This document shows, piece by piece, positions 35,141 to 43,626 of a stretch of 64,000 nt of DNA. The DNA comes from Polaribacter pacificus (GTDB lineage: Bacteria; Bacteroidota; Bacteroidia; Flavobacteriales; Flavobacteriaceae). Location of the stretch: NCBI RefSeq assembly GCF_038024035.1, contig NZ_CP150664.1:372001-436000 (forward strand), given 5' to 3'. The notes beneath the pieces were generated by a model, which was given only the letters and a program-made list of their open reading frames with translations, did no database searches and was not told the DNA's origin. A program made the position numbers and the translations under genes. Every line of letters begins with the position of its first letter. The first letter of the stretch is position 1.

Positions 35141-36333
35141 GTCATTATTCACCATTTAGTAAAGCAGATCTTTTACCTCAAGAAGAAATGCTCGAAATTA
35201 AAAAGCAAAAAGGAGAGCTTCTGATAGGACTTCCTAAAGAAACTTTTACAGAAGAAAAAAGAGTTTGCTTAACCCCAGATGCCGTTGGGGCCTTGGTTGC
35301 TCATGGACATCGAGTGGTCGTTGAGACTGGAGCAGGAAACAACGCCAATTTTACCGATAGTGAATACTCTGAAGCTGGTGCAAAGATTAGCTATGATCCA
35401 AAAGAAGCTTTTGGTTGTAATATTATACTTAAAGTAGCACCTCCAACCGAAAATGAAATTGAGTATATCAATCCTCAAAGTGTTTTAATTTCTGCATTGC
35501 AATTAAAAACTCAAACTAAAAAGTATTTTGAGTGCCTTGCCAAAAAAAGAATTACTGCCGTTGCTTTTGATTATATTAAAGATGAGCACGGTGTGTACCC
35601 AATAGTAAAATCTCTAAGTGAAATAGCAGGAACTGCCGCTATTTTAATTGCTGGTGAATTAATGAGTGGTGTTAGTAAAGGAAATGGTTTGTTGTTTGGT
35701 AATATTGGGGGTGTCGCACCTACTGATGTTGTTATCTTAGGAGCAGGAACCGTTGGAGAGTACGCAGCTCGTTCTGCCATTGGTATGGGTGCACGAGTTA
35801 AAGTTTTTGACAACTCTATTACCAAATTAAGAAAATTACAGCATGCTTTAAACATGCCTATTTATACGTCTACCATACAACCAAAAACACTTTCTAAAGC
35901 ACTTATGCGCTGTGATGTTGCTATCGGTGCTATTCGAGGAAAAAATCGTTCTCCTGTCATTGTATCAGAAGAAATGATTGAGCAAATGAAAGAAGGAGCT
36001 GTAATTGTTGATGTAAGCATTGATAGAGGTGGTTGTTTTGAAAGTTCTATGCTAACTTCACATAGCAAACCTACTTTTCAAAAACATGGCGTAATTCATT
36101 ATTGTGTGCCAAATATTCCATCGAGATACGCTAGAACAGCATCTGTATCAATCAGTAATATTTTTACCCCTTACCTATTGGAAATTGCAGAAGAAGGTGG
36201 TTTTGAAAATGCTGCTAGATTTGATAAAACACTTAGAAATGGCATGTATTTTTATCATGGGATACTGACAAACAGAACAGTAGCAGATTGGTTTGATTTG
36301 CCTTTTAGAGATATCAACTTATTGATTATTTAA
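35137..36333 (+). CDS. ald: Alanine dehydrogenase
   Basis: NAD-dependent interconversion of alanine and pyruvate plus ammonia. The 398-residue product has the N-terminal AlaDh/PNT catalytic domain (LIGLPKETFTEEKRVCLTP with the pyruvate-binding Lys/Arg) and a Rossmann NAD domain (VVILGAGTVGEYAARSAIGMGA). It is about 30 residues longer than the classical enzyme, mainly at the N-terminus, as in flavobacterial homologues. Coupled to tsaE by a four-base overlap. Confidence 0.92.
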   Translation: MSHYSPFSKADLLPQEEMLEIKKQKGELLIGLPKETFTEEKRVCLTPDAVGALVAHGHRVVVETGAGNNANFTDSEYSEAGAKISYDPKEAFGCNIILKVAPPTENEIEYINPQSVLISALQLKTQTKKYFECLAKKRITAVAFDYIKDEHGVYPIVKSLSEIAGTAAILIAGELMSGVSKGNGLLFGNIGGVAPTDVVILGAGTVGEYAARSAIGMGARVKVFDNSITKLRKLQHALNMPIYTSTIQPKTLSKALMRCDVAIGAIRGKNRSPVIVSEEMIEQMKEGAVIVDVSIDRGGCFESSMLTSHSKPTFQKHGVIHYCVPNIPSRYARTASVSISNIFTPYLLEIAEEGGFENAARFDKTLRNGMYFYHGILTNRTVADWFDLPFRDINLLII

Positions 36334-36347
36334 TCGTTAGAATTGCT

Positions 36348-36355
36348 TATTTTTG
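36348..36355 (+). promoter_or_regulatory. Putative -7 box of the small membrane protein gene
   Basis: TATTTTTG matches TAnnTTTG, 18 bases before the ATG at 36374. Confidence 0.5.
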
Positions 36356-36373
36356 CAATCAAAATAGAGATAA

Positions 36374-36745
36374 ATGGTTTGGTTTAAACGAGTTTGGTAT
36401 TATTTAATTGGATTTACTTTAGGTAGTATTGTTGTCTATTTTATTTGGACAGGTAAGGAAGTCTCTTTTGATTATGGTCCAGATGCAAGAACTCTTAAAA
36501 CAATCAGAATACGTGAAAAAATCTACTCTGATGATGCAAACCAAACACTTAAACTCAATCGCTTAGACACCACTGCAATAAATTATATTCTACAGAATGG
36601 AGATGTTAATTTTAGCAAAAGTGATCAACGAGCAAAACCTTGCGCAACTTATTATATAGAAGGTGAATTTCAAGATAAATTAATTGATTTGATTATCGTT
36701 CGCTGTGATTCTACTTCAACAATTGAAAAAGTGTTGGTAAAATAA
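36374..36745 (+). CDS. Small membrane-anchored protein, unknown (DUF4258-like)
   Basis: A 123-residue protein with one N-terminal transmembrane helix (about 8-26) and a short soluble domain containing LKTIRIREKIYSDDANQTL and YYIEGEFQDKLIDLIIVRCD. It may belong to DUF4258-type proteins, but I am not sure. It follows ald with its own -7 box, and it is convergent with the repeat-protein gene with only two bases between stops. Confidence 0.7.
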   Translation: MVWFKRVWYYLIGFTLGSIVVYFIWTGKEVSFDYGPDARTLKTIRIREKIYSDDANQTLKLNRLDTTAINYILQNGDVNFSKSDQRAKPCATYYIEGEFQDKLIDLIIVRCDSTSTIEKVLVK

Positions 36746-36747
36746 AA

Positions 36748-37509
36748 TTATTGATAGTTAACAACCCGGCCAGTTCCAGTGACTTCTCCTTGAGCGTTGT
36801 ATTTTGTATATTCTAAAACACCATTCGTAACAGTCCCGCTTTCAGTTAATATACCATTTTTATCAAATTTTTTCCACTCTTTTTTTCCATTTTCATTATT
36901 GATGGTTCCAGATTCACTTTTCTTACCAGTTTTGTAAAATTTAGTATAGCTAGTAATTCCTTCAGCCCGTTTTTTAATTTCTGTCAGAATCCCATTTTTA
37001 TCAAAATACTGCCACTCTTTAGATTTACCATCACTAGTAATTTTACCAATTTCTATATGCTTACCATTGTCAGAGTATTTGCGGTACTGTTGTACACCAT
37101 CTTTTAATGAGCCTGTTTCTAAAAGGCGACCTTCTTTGTCAAGCTTTCTCCATTCTTTTGTTTTTCCTTTGTCTGATATAGTCCCACTCTCGCTTTCTTT
37201 TCCATCAGTGTAAAAAAGTATATAGTTTGTGACACCTTTAGAAAGCTTTCCGGTTTCTATTAAATTCCCGTTTTTATCAAACTTTTCCCAAGTTTGAGTG
37301 GCTCCAAAATCATATATTTTACCCAATTCACTCTCTTTTCCGTTTGGATAGAATTTTTTATAAGTAGTTACAGTATCAGTCACAATACCAATTTCTGTCA
37401 GCTTTCCGTTTTTATCGAATTTTTTCCAATTCTGTTCCTTATGCGTTTCTTGTGCATAGATTGCTGTTAAACAACAGAATAAAAATACTATAAAGGTTTT
37501 TTCTTTCAT
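36748..37509 (-). CDS. Secreted YwqK/MORN-like repeat protein
   Basis: A 253-residue exported protein: signal peptide (cleavage near IYA-QET, residue 19) followed by about five tandem repeats of roughly 46 residues. Each has two half-units, one like WKKFDKNGKLTEIG and one like YKKFYPNGKESELG, which match the MORN_2 / YwqK antitoxin-like repeat. Such repeats form an extended beta structure. In spite of the family label, nothing here supports an antitoxin role, since the protein is secreted and no toxin is adjacent. Confidence 0.83.
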   Translation of the reverse strand: MKEKTFIVFLFCCLTAIYAQETHKEQNWKKFDKNGKLTEIGIVTDTVTTYKKFYPNGKESELGKIYDFGATQTWEKFDKNGNLIETGKLSKGVTNYILFYTDGKESESGTISDKGKTKEWRKLDKEGRLLETGSLKDGVQQYRKYSDNGKHIEIGKITSDGKSKEWQYFDKNGILTEIKKRAEGITSYTKFYKTGKKSESGTINNENGKKEWKKFDKNGILTESGTVTNGVLEYTKYNAQGEVTGTGRVVNYQ

Positions 37510-37739
37510 AAATTTGATTTACTTCTAATCAATGGTTTGTGTATTGATAGTCATTACCACATAAATTTACTACAATAGTAGCAAAAACAAAGGTGCTAGT
37601 CATTTAAAAGTATAAAAATTCACATTTATTTAACCCTAACAAAATAGTGATCAAACCTTACAATAACATACATTGATACTTATATAATAGCTCAAAAGTT
37701 ATGCCATAGATTAAAAACGACACACAAGAAACAAGTACC

Positions 37740-40442
37740 TTATTTTACTACTTTTAGAGTTGTTCTCAATTGGATATTATTAGAAGAAGTACCTATAAGT
37801 ACTCTAAAGTCGCCAGGTTCAACAACCCATTTCATTTCTTTGTTAAGCATTTTAAGAGTTTCTGAATCTATATCAAAAGTAACTTCTTTGGTTTCTCCTT
37901 TTTTTAGATGAATTCTTTGAAAGCCTTTTAACTCAATAATAGGCCTTGCAACAGTTGCAAAAAGATCTTTTATATATAGTTGTACAACTTCGTCACCGTC
38001 ATAATTTCCTGTATTTGTAACCTTACAAGTAACACGTGTTTTTTCACCAGTATTTATTGTCTGGTTTTCTAATTGAATATCGCTGTAATCAAACGATGTA
38101 TAACTCAACCCAAATCCAAACGGAAATAAAGGCTTGCCTGTTAAGTTGATATAATCATCTCCCCTTCCTGTAGGTTTATGATTGTAATAAAGAGGTAATT
38201 GGGCTTCGTGTACAGGAAATGTTATAGGTAATCTACCTGCAGGGTTATAATCGCCAAACAAAACATCAGCAATTGCAGATCCACCTTCATCTCCAGGGTA
38301 CCAAACATCTACAATAGCCTGAGCATGATTGCTCCATGCATCCATTGTAATTGCACTTCCTCCAACCAATACAACCACCATAGGTTTACCAGTTGCTGCA
38401 ACAGCCTTAATTAAGGATTCTTGATGCCCCGGTAATGATAAATAGGCTCTATCTTTAAACTCTCCTTCTTCAATCCCTACACAGACTACTGCTACATCAC
38501 TGTTTTTTGCTATAGCAACAGCTTTGTTGATTTTTTCTTGCCAAGAGTTAGATAGTTCTGCATTCCAAATTAGTTTAAACCATACATTTCCGATGGTTTC
38601 ATAGTACTCAATTTTAATAGCATACGATTTCCCTTTTTCAAAATAATAAGGAACAGTAAGTTGCTGAACACTTTGTTTTTTCCAATTGTCTAAAATCAAT
38701 TTATTGTTAATATAGAGTCGATATCCATCATCACCTTTAATGCCAATATCAATCATTCCTGTTTTTGGAGATCTGATATTTCCATTCCATTGAACTGAAT
38801 AGTAATCATAATTTATTTTTTCTTGATCGGGTGAAAATAAAGTCCATCTAAAATCAATTTTAGAATCAACTCGAATTAAATCAGGTGTACCGCTAAGCTT
38901 AATATTATTGTAATACCGACCTTCCAAACCTTGTTTTTTTTCTCCATTTTTTAAGGTGTATAGATACTCAGAAGGAATTGTTTGAAAATTATCAGAAGAT
39001 CTTCCTGGGCCAGCAACATATTTGATGTTTACACCTTTTTTAAATTTATTTTGCAGCCCTTTTAAAATAGAAATAGATTCATTTCCTGGACCTGAATAAC
39101 CACCAAGTCTTGCTTCTATCGCGTCAGTTCCAATCACCGCTATAGATTTAATATCTTTAGAAAAAGGCAAGGTTTGCGCTTCGTTTTTTAACAGTACTAC
39201 AGATTCATGTGCTGCCTTTCTTGCTAAAAGTCGATGTTCTTTGTTTGCATTCCATTTACTAGCGTCTTCAGGGTTGATATATGGGTCTTCAAACAATCCT
39301 AGTTTAAATTTTGCTCGAAGAACTCTCCTTACAGCTTCATCAATGGCTGTTTGCTTTATCATTCCTGTCTCAAAAGCTTTGTAAAATAAAGGATAATGTT
39401 TGTAAGAGGTTTGAAAAATCACATCAAGGCCAGCTTCTATTGCTTGCTGAGTAGACTCCTCATAATTTTTTGCTGTAAAATGCAAGACGTTGGCACCTCC
39501 TGTAGCTCCTGCATCTGAAATCACAAAACCATCAAACCCCCAATCTTTTTTTAACACGGTATTTAACAACCAGTTGTTTGCAGTGGCTTGCGTTCCATCA
39601 TATGAATTATAAGAGGTCATAATAGACCAAGCTTTTGCTTTTTGAACACTTGCTTTAAAGGCTGGAAAATAAATTTCCTCCATCAACCGATCATTGAAGT
39701 GAATTGGGTAACTATCTCTACCTCCGTCACCTACGTTAGAAACAAAATGTTTTGGAGTAGTCAAGACTCCTAGTTTTTCAAAAGGACTTATATAAGCAAC
39801 TGCCATTTCACTTGTTAAAAACGGATCTTCTCCATAAGTTTCTTCAGTTCTACCCCATCGAACATCTCTTGCAATGTTAATTACAGGTGATAAAACTTGA
39901 CGAATCCCACGTGTTTTGGTTTCCATGGCTATAGCTTTAGCTACTTCACTCATTAAAGGGGTATTAAAACTTGCTGCTAAACCGATGGATTGTGGAAATG
40001 TGGTTGCGCCTTCTCTAATTAAGCCATGCAAGGCTTCGTCAAATGGAATAATCGGAATACCTAATCTGGTTTCTTCTATAAAATACTTTTGAATATCGTT
40101 GATTAAAATAGCTGTTTCTTTAGCAGTACCACCCTCTGAATAATCAAGTAATTGTTCAGCATTACCAGATGACTTTCCTTTAGTGGCTATTTGAAATCCA
40201 AAAATACCGTGCTTGTACTTTTCTCTTCCGTCAGATAAATCTCCTGGAATCATAAATAACTGCCAAAATTTTTCTTCTAAAGTCATTCGTCCTAATAAAT
40301 CATCAACACGACTCTCAATAGGTTGTGAGGCATCTTTATAGATTTTTATATCATTATCTGCGCAAGACAATAAAAAAAGTGTAAAAACAAATAACAAGTG
40401 CTTAAATAGACTTGTAGTGTCGTTGTTATTGTTGTAATCCAT
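37740..40442 (-). CDS. GH3 glycoside hydrolase lipoprotein with PA14 insert
   Basis: A 900-residue lipid-anchored beta-glycosidase (lipobox LFLLSC, Cys27). The GH3 N-terminal TIM barrel (about 45-400) has the nucleophile Asp310 in VISDAG. The second GH3 domain is split by a PA14 domain (about 490-635, LEGRYYNNIKLSGTPDLI, GDDGYRLYINNKLILDNW), and a fibronectin-like domain closes the chain. Related enzymes are beta-glucosidases or beta-xylosidases; the PA14 shapes the pocket and often binds sugar. The start is ten bases after the GH29 stop, so the two are co-transcribed. Confidence 0.93.
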   Translation of the reverse strand: MDYNNNNDTTSLFKHLLFVFTLFLLSCADNDIKIYKDASQPIESRVDDLLGRMTLEEKFWQLFMIPGDLSDGREKYKHGIFGFQIATKGKSSGNAEQLLDYSEGGTAKETAILINDIQKYFIEETRLGIPIIPFDEALHGLIREGATTFPQSIGLAASFNTPLMSEVAKAIAMETKTRGIRQVLSPVINIARDVRWGRTEETYGEDPFLTSEMAVAYISPFEKLGVLTTPKHFVSNVGDGGRDSYPIHFNDRLMEEIYFPAFKASVQKAKAWSIMTSYNSYDGTQATANNWLLNTVLKKDWGFDGFVISDAGATGGANVLHFTAKNYEESTQQAIEAGLDVIFQTSYKHYPLFYKAFETGMIKQTAIDEAVRRVLRAKFKLGLFEDPYINPEDASKWNANKEHRLLARKAAHESVVLLKNEAQTLPFSKDIKSIAVIGTDAIEARLGGYSGPGNESISILKGLQNKFKKGVNIKYVAGPGRSSDNFQTIPSEYLYTLKNGEKKQGLEGRYYNNIKLSGTPDLIRVDSKIDFRWTLFSPDQEKINYDYYSVQWNGNIRSPKTGMIDIGIKGDDGYRLYINNKLILDNWKKQSVQQLTVPYYFEKGKSYAIKIEYYETIGNVWFKLIWNAELSNSWQEKINKAVAIAKNSDVAVVCVGIEEGEFKDRAYLSLPGHQESLIKAVAATGKPMVVVLVGGSAITMDAWSNHAQAIVDVWYPGDEGGSAIADVLFGDYNPAGRLPITFPVHEAQLPLYYNHKPTGRGDDYINLTGKPLFPFGFGLSYTSFDYSDIQLENQTINTGEKTRVTCKVTNTGNYDGDEVVQLYIKDLFATVARPIIELKGFQRIHLKKGETKEVTFDIDSETLKMLNKEMKWVVEPGDFRVLIGTSSNNIQLRTTLKVVK

Positions 40443-40452
40443 ATGAGTTTTG

Positions 40453-41940
40453 TTATTGTTGACTTTTTAATCTTGTTACTTTAATCGTAAAAACATACTT
40501 GCTAGGAGATTTTTTTTGCAAACCCTTAGGAATCTGAACACGAAACCCTTTTCCATCAGTTATCCATCGGAGTGGTTTTTCATAACCAAGTAAATAGACT
40601 TTTGCTCCTTTATCTGGTTGATGAGATTGTACGGTAATCTCTTTTGGAATACTTGTCTCACCTTCCTTGGCCATATAAAAAAAGTATGCATTGCCATTTT
40701 CTTGTTGGGTCATACAAATATTATTTTCTTTATAAGGAGCTAACACCTTACTATTGTATATCCCTTCACTATTTATTTGCATCCAAGAGCCAAACTCTTC
40801 TAATAAGTCATAGGCACCTTGTTGCCATTCCCCTTCGGGTGTAGGGGCTATATTTAACAACAAATTACCTCCTTTAGCTACAATGTCAACCAGGGTTTGA
40901 ATTCCTTCTCTACCAGACATGTATTTGGCATCTTTTGTATGTGACCAAGCACCCCCAGAAATAATGCAAGACTCCCATGGATATGCCAAAGGTTTCTCTG
41001 GAATTCTATTCTCTGGAGTTAAATAGTTTTGATTTTTACCAGGAACAGCTCTGTCTACAACAATTAAACCAGGTTGTTTCTCTCTAGCTTTAACAACAAA
41101 TTCATCAATTTTTATATCCTGATTTACAATTCTGTTTTTTAGATAACCTGTTGGATTGTCTTTTAATTGCGCATCATACCAACTGGTTATCTTTTCTTTC
41201 GATTCTTTGGCTACCCAACCACCATCTAACCAAAGGATATCAATTTTACCATAATCTGTTAGCAGTTCTAACATTTGATTGTGAGTAAAATTTACAAACT
41301 CGTTCCATCGTTCTGGATTGCTTTCTGGATCGTAATTTACATTTCTATCTCTTGGTGGGTATTTGGGATCCCAATAGCTATCTACATGCCAATCAGGTTT
41401 TGAAAAATAAGCACCAGCCCACATATCTTCTTTTCTGAAGGCATCAAAAATTTCTTTGGTAATGTTTTTCCTTGGGTGTGTAGAGAAAGGGCTTTCTGGA
41501 GATGTAATTTTATAATCAGTGTACTTAGAATCAAACATGCTAAAACCATCGTGATGCTTGGTTGTGAATATCACATATTTCATCCCGGCATTTTTAGCTG
41601 CTGCAGCCCATTTTTCTGGGTTAAATTTTACAGGATTAAAGGTTTTAATTAAAGCTTCATACTCTTTTTTATAGGTTGCGTAATCTTCTGGATTTGAGCT
41701 CATAGTTCGCTCACACCACTCATATTCTTCTGGGCAAATAGACCAAGACTCTACAATTCCCCACTGACTATAAGCGCCCCAATGCATTAATAGGCCAAAC
41801 TTAATGTTTTGCCATTCTTTTACTTTAGAAAGCACTAATGGATCAGTTTCTGCTACATAACGTTCTTCTTCATGTAACTCTTGATTATATGCCAGTTGAG
41901 TACAAAAAAATAATAATAAAAAGCAAGTGATTTTTCTCAT
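40453..41940 (-). CDS. GH29 alpha-L-fucosidase, secreted
   Basis: A 495-residue exported retaining fucosidase with a signal peptide (cleavage near AYN-QEL). The barrel has FGLLMHWGAYSQWG near the N-terminus, FTTKHHDGFSMFDS and the nucleophile Asp239 in DILWLDGGW. A C-terminal beta domain runs from about 390. It lies upstream of the GH3 gene in the same operon, implying joint attack on a fucose-bearing glycan such as one from algae. No SusC/SusD pair is in the window. Confidence 0.93.
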   Translation of the reverse strand: MRKITCFLLLFFCTQLAYNQELHEEERYVAETDPLVLSKVKEWQNIKFGLLMHWGAYSQWGIVESWSICPEEYEWCERTMSSNPEDYATYKKEYEALIKTFNPVKFNPEKWAAAAKNAGMKYVIFTTKHHDGFSMFDSKYTDYKITSPESPFSTHPRKNITKEIFDAFRKEDMWAGAYFSKPDWHVDSYWDPKYPPRDRNVNYDPESNPERWNEFVNFTHNQMLELLTDYGKIDILWLDGGWVAKESKEKITSWYDAQLKDNPTGYLKNRIVNQDIKIDEFVVKAREKQPGLIVVDRAVPGKNQNYLTPENRIPEKPLAYPWESCIISGGAWSHTKDAKYMSGREGIQTLVDIVAKGGNLLLNIAPTPEGEWQQGAYDLLEEFGSWMQINSEGIYNSKVLAPYKENNICMTQQENGNAYFFYMAKEGETSIPKEITVQSHQPDKGAKVYLLGYEKPLRWITDGKGFRVQIPKGLQKKSPSKYVFTIKVTRLKSQQ

Positions 41941-42059
41941 GATAAAATTTTTGTGTAATAGAATCTGAGAAGATACAAAAATTAAAAATTATGAGATTAA
42001 TTGGCATAATAACTAACTTGTAAGAACAAGTTTTATTTGTCTAAGAAATTTTTACACGA

Positions 42060-42947
42060 CTATACTAATTTTTCTGTAAAAAATTGAATAGTTCTAGACC
42101 AGGCCAAATCTGCAGCCTTTTTATCAAATCTAGGTGTTGTATTGTTGTGGAATCCATGATTTACCTCTGGGTAAAAGTGGACGGTATAATCAATATTATT
42201 TGATTTTAAAGAGTTCTCATAATCAGGCCAACCAGCATTTACACGTGTGTCTAATCCTGCATATTCAATTAACATAGCCGCGTTAATTTGTGCCGTTTCT
42301 TCTGCAGATGGCTGTCCTCCGTAAAAAGGAACAGCAGCTAATAGATTAGGTATTTTTACAGCCATCATATTTGCAATCCATCCCCCAAAACAAAAACCTA
42401 CAACTCCTATTTTACCGGTACACTTTGGATGGTTTATTAAATAAGTATACGCTGCAATAAAGTCGTCTAACATCTCATTTTTATCTCTTTTTCTTTGCAT
42501 AGCTCTTCCTTCATCATCATTTCCAGGGTATCCACCAAGAGGACTTAGAGCATCTGGTGCCAAACTGATGAAACCTTCCAAAGCGGTTCTTCTTCCTACA
42601 TCTTCTATATACGGATTTAATCCACGGTTTTCATGAACTACAATAACACCTGGTAATTTCTTAGTGTTATTTGCTGGCTGTGATAAAAGCCCCTTAATAG
42701 TTCCTCCTCTTTTCGGAGATCGATATCTTATATATTCTGAACTTAATCGGAGATCGTCTTTTGGAACCAATAAGGTGTCTGTATAATTTGGTGACACAAA
42801 ACTAAGTAAGGAACCAACTGTTAGTCCTCCTACGGCATATAATGATAGTTTTTCAATAAAACTTCTACGATCTATTTTATTATGCGCATAATCATCATAT
42901 AGGTCAAATATGTCTTGCTTAATGTCTTCTTTCTTGATTGGTTTCAT
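42060..42947 (-). CDS. Dienelactone hydrolase family protein with Tat-type leader
   Basis: A 295-residue alpha/beta hydrolase. The triad is Cys186 (GFCFGG), Asp233 and His264 (EVNHGFH), as in dienelactone hydrolases. Residues 22-52 hold a twin-arginine-like leader (DRRSFIEKLSLY followed by a hydrophobic stretch), so it may be exported folded through Tat. True substrates of such exported members are largely unknown. It stands alone, 119 bases upstream of the GH29 gene. Confidence 0.87.
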   Translation of the reverse strand: MKPIKKEDIKQDIFDLYDDYAHNKIDRRSFIEKLSLYAVGGLTVGSLLSFVSPNYTDTLLVPKDDLRLSSEYIRYRSPKRGGTIKGLLSQPANNTKKLPGVIVVHENRGLNPYIEDVGRRTALEGFISLAPDALSPLGGYPGNDDEGRAMQRKRDKNEMLDDFIAAYTYLINHPKCTGKIGVVGFCFGGWIANMMAVKIPNLLAAVPFYGGQPSAEETAQINAAMLIEYAGLDTRVNAGWPDYENSLKSNNIDYTVHFYPEVNHGFHNNTTPRFDKKAADLAWSRTIQFFTEKLV

Positions 42948-43176
42948 AACTATTCCTTAATTTAAAATTAGCTTATAGATTATTTCATCAATCCTTTCTA
43001 TGATTTAAGAAAGAGTATAATAACTACATAGCATCGCTAAGTTACTAAAATCCAGTAAGTTTCAAAAAAAATGCACATTATTATTTAGTAAAATTATTTA
43101 GCATAGAGCAATCAAGTTAATTTGCTAACTCTAATTCATCTTTTCTGCATCATTTTTGATGAATTCAGTTAAGTAC

Positions 43177-43626
43177 TTAAACAGCGATTTTAATAACTAC
43201 TTTTTTTACTGTTGAAGGCTGATCATCATAAACACTAGGCATGTGCAAATCATCCGGAAAAAAGATCATAAACATCCCTTTGTCTAAAGTAAAAAAGGCA
43301 GCCTGATTACTATGATACAAATCATAATCATCTTCTTTATGTACTTCAAAGGGTGTCTGATTTATACGTGACACTACACCAACCTGTTCTGTCCCAGTTA
43401 CTACATATTGTAAATCAATATATTTTTGATGTCCTTCAAAGCTGTTTTCACTTTTTGCTGTGGTTTCGTATTCCATAACAATCGCAAACAATTGATCTCC
43501 ATCTATTGGGTATTCACCAGAAGCAATTTCTTTAAGATTTGTGGTGTTTAGAAACTCAAAGGCTTTTAAAAACTTAGTCCCTAAGCCTGTATATAAATGT
43601 TGGTTCTCAATTTTATCTAAAATCAT
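43177..43626 (-). CDS. YhcH/YjgK/YiaL family protein
   Basis: A 149-residue cupin-like protein of the DUF386 (YhcH/EbgC) family. EGHQKYIDLQYVVTGTEQVGV and FFPDDLHMPSVYDDQP hold the likely metal-binding His and Asp residues. Relatives act on sugar or sialic acid breakdown products. Its ATG overlaps the stop of the GNAT-nitrilase gene by four bases, so the two are translationally coupled, an unexpected pairing. Confidence 0.88.
   Translation of the reverse strand: MILDKIENQHLYTGLGTKFLKAFEFLNTTNLKEIASGEYPIDGDQLFAIVMEYETTAKSENSFEGHQKYIDLQYVVTGTEQVGVVSRINQTPFEVHKEDDYDLYHSNQAAFFTLDKGMFMIFFPDDLHMPSVYDDQPSTVKKVVIKIAV

Noticed and set aside
42015..42032. Small AACTTG/CAAGTT hairpin between the hydrolase and fucosidase genes
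   Set aside because: Six-bp stem whose T run is on the non-transcribed direction, so it is probably chance.
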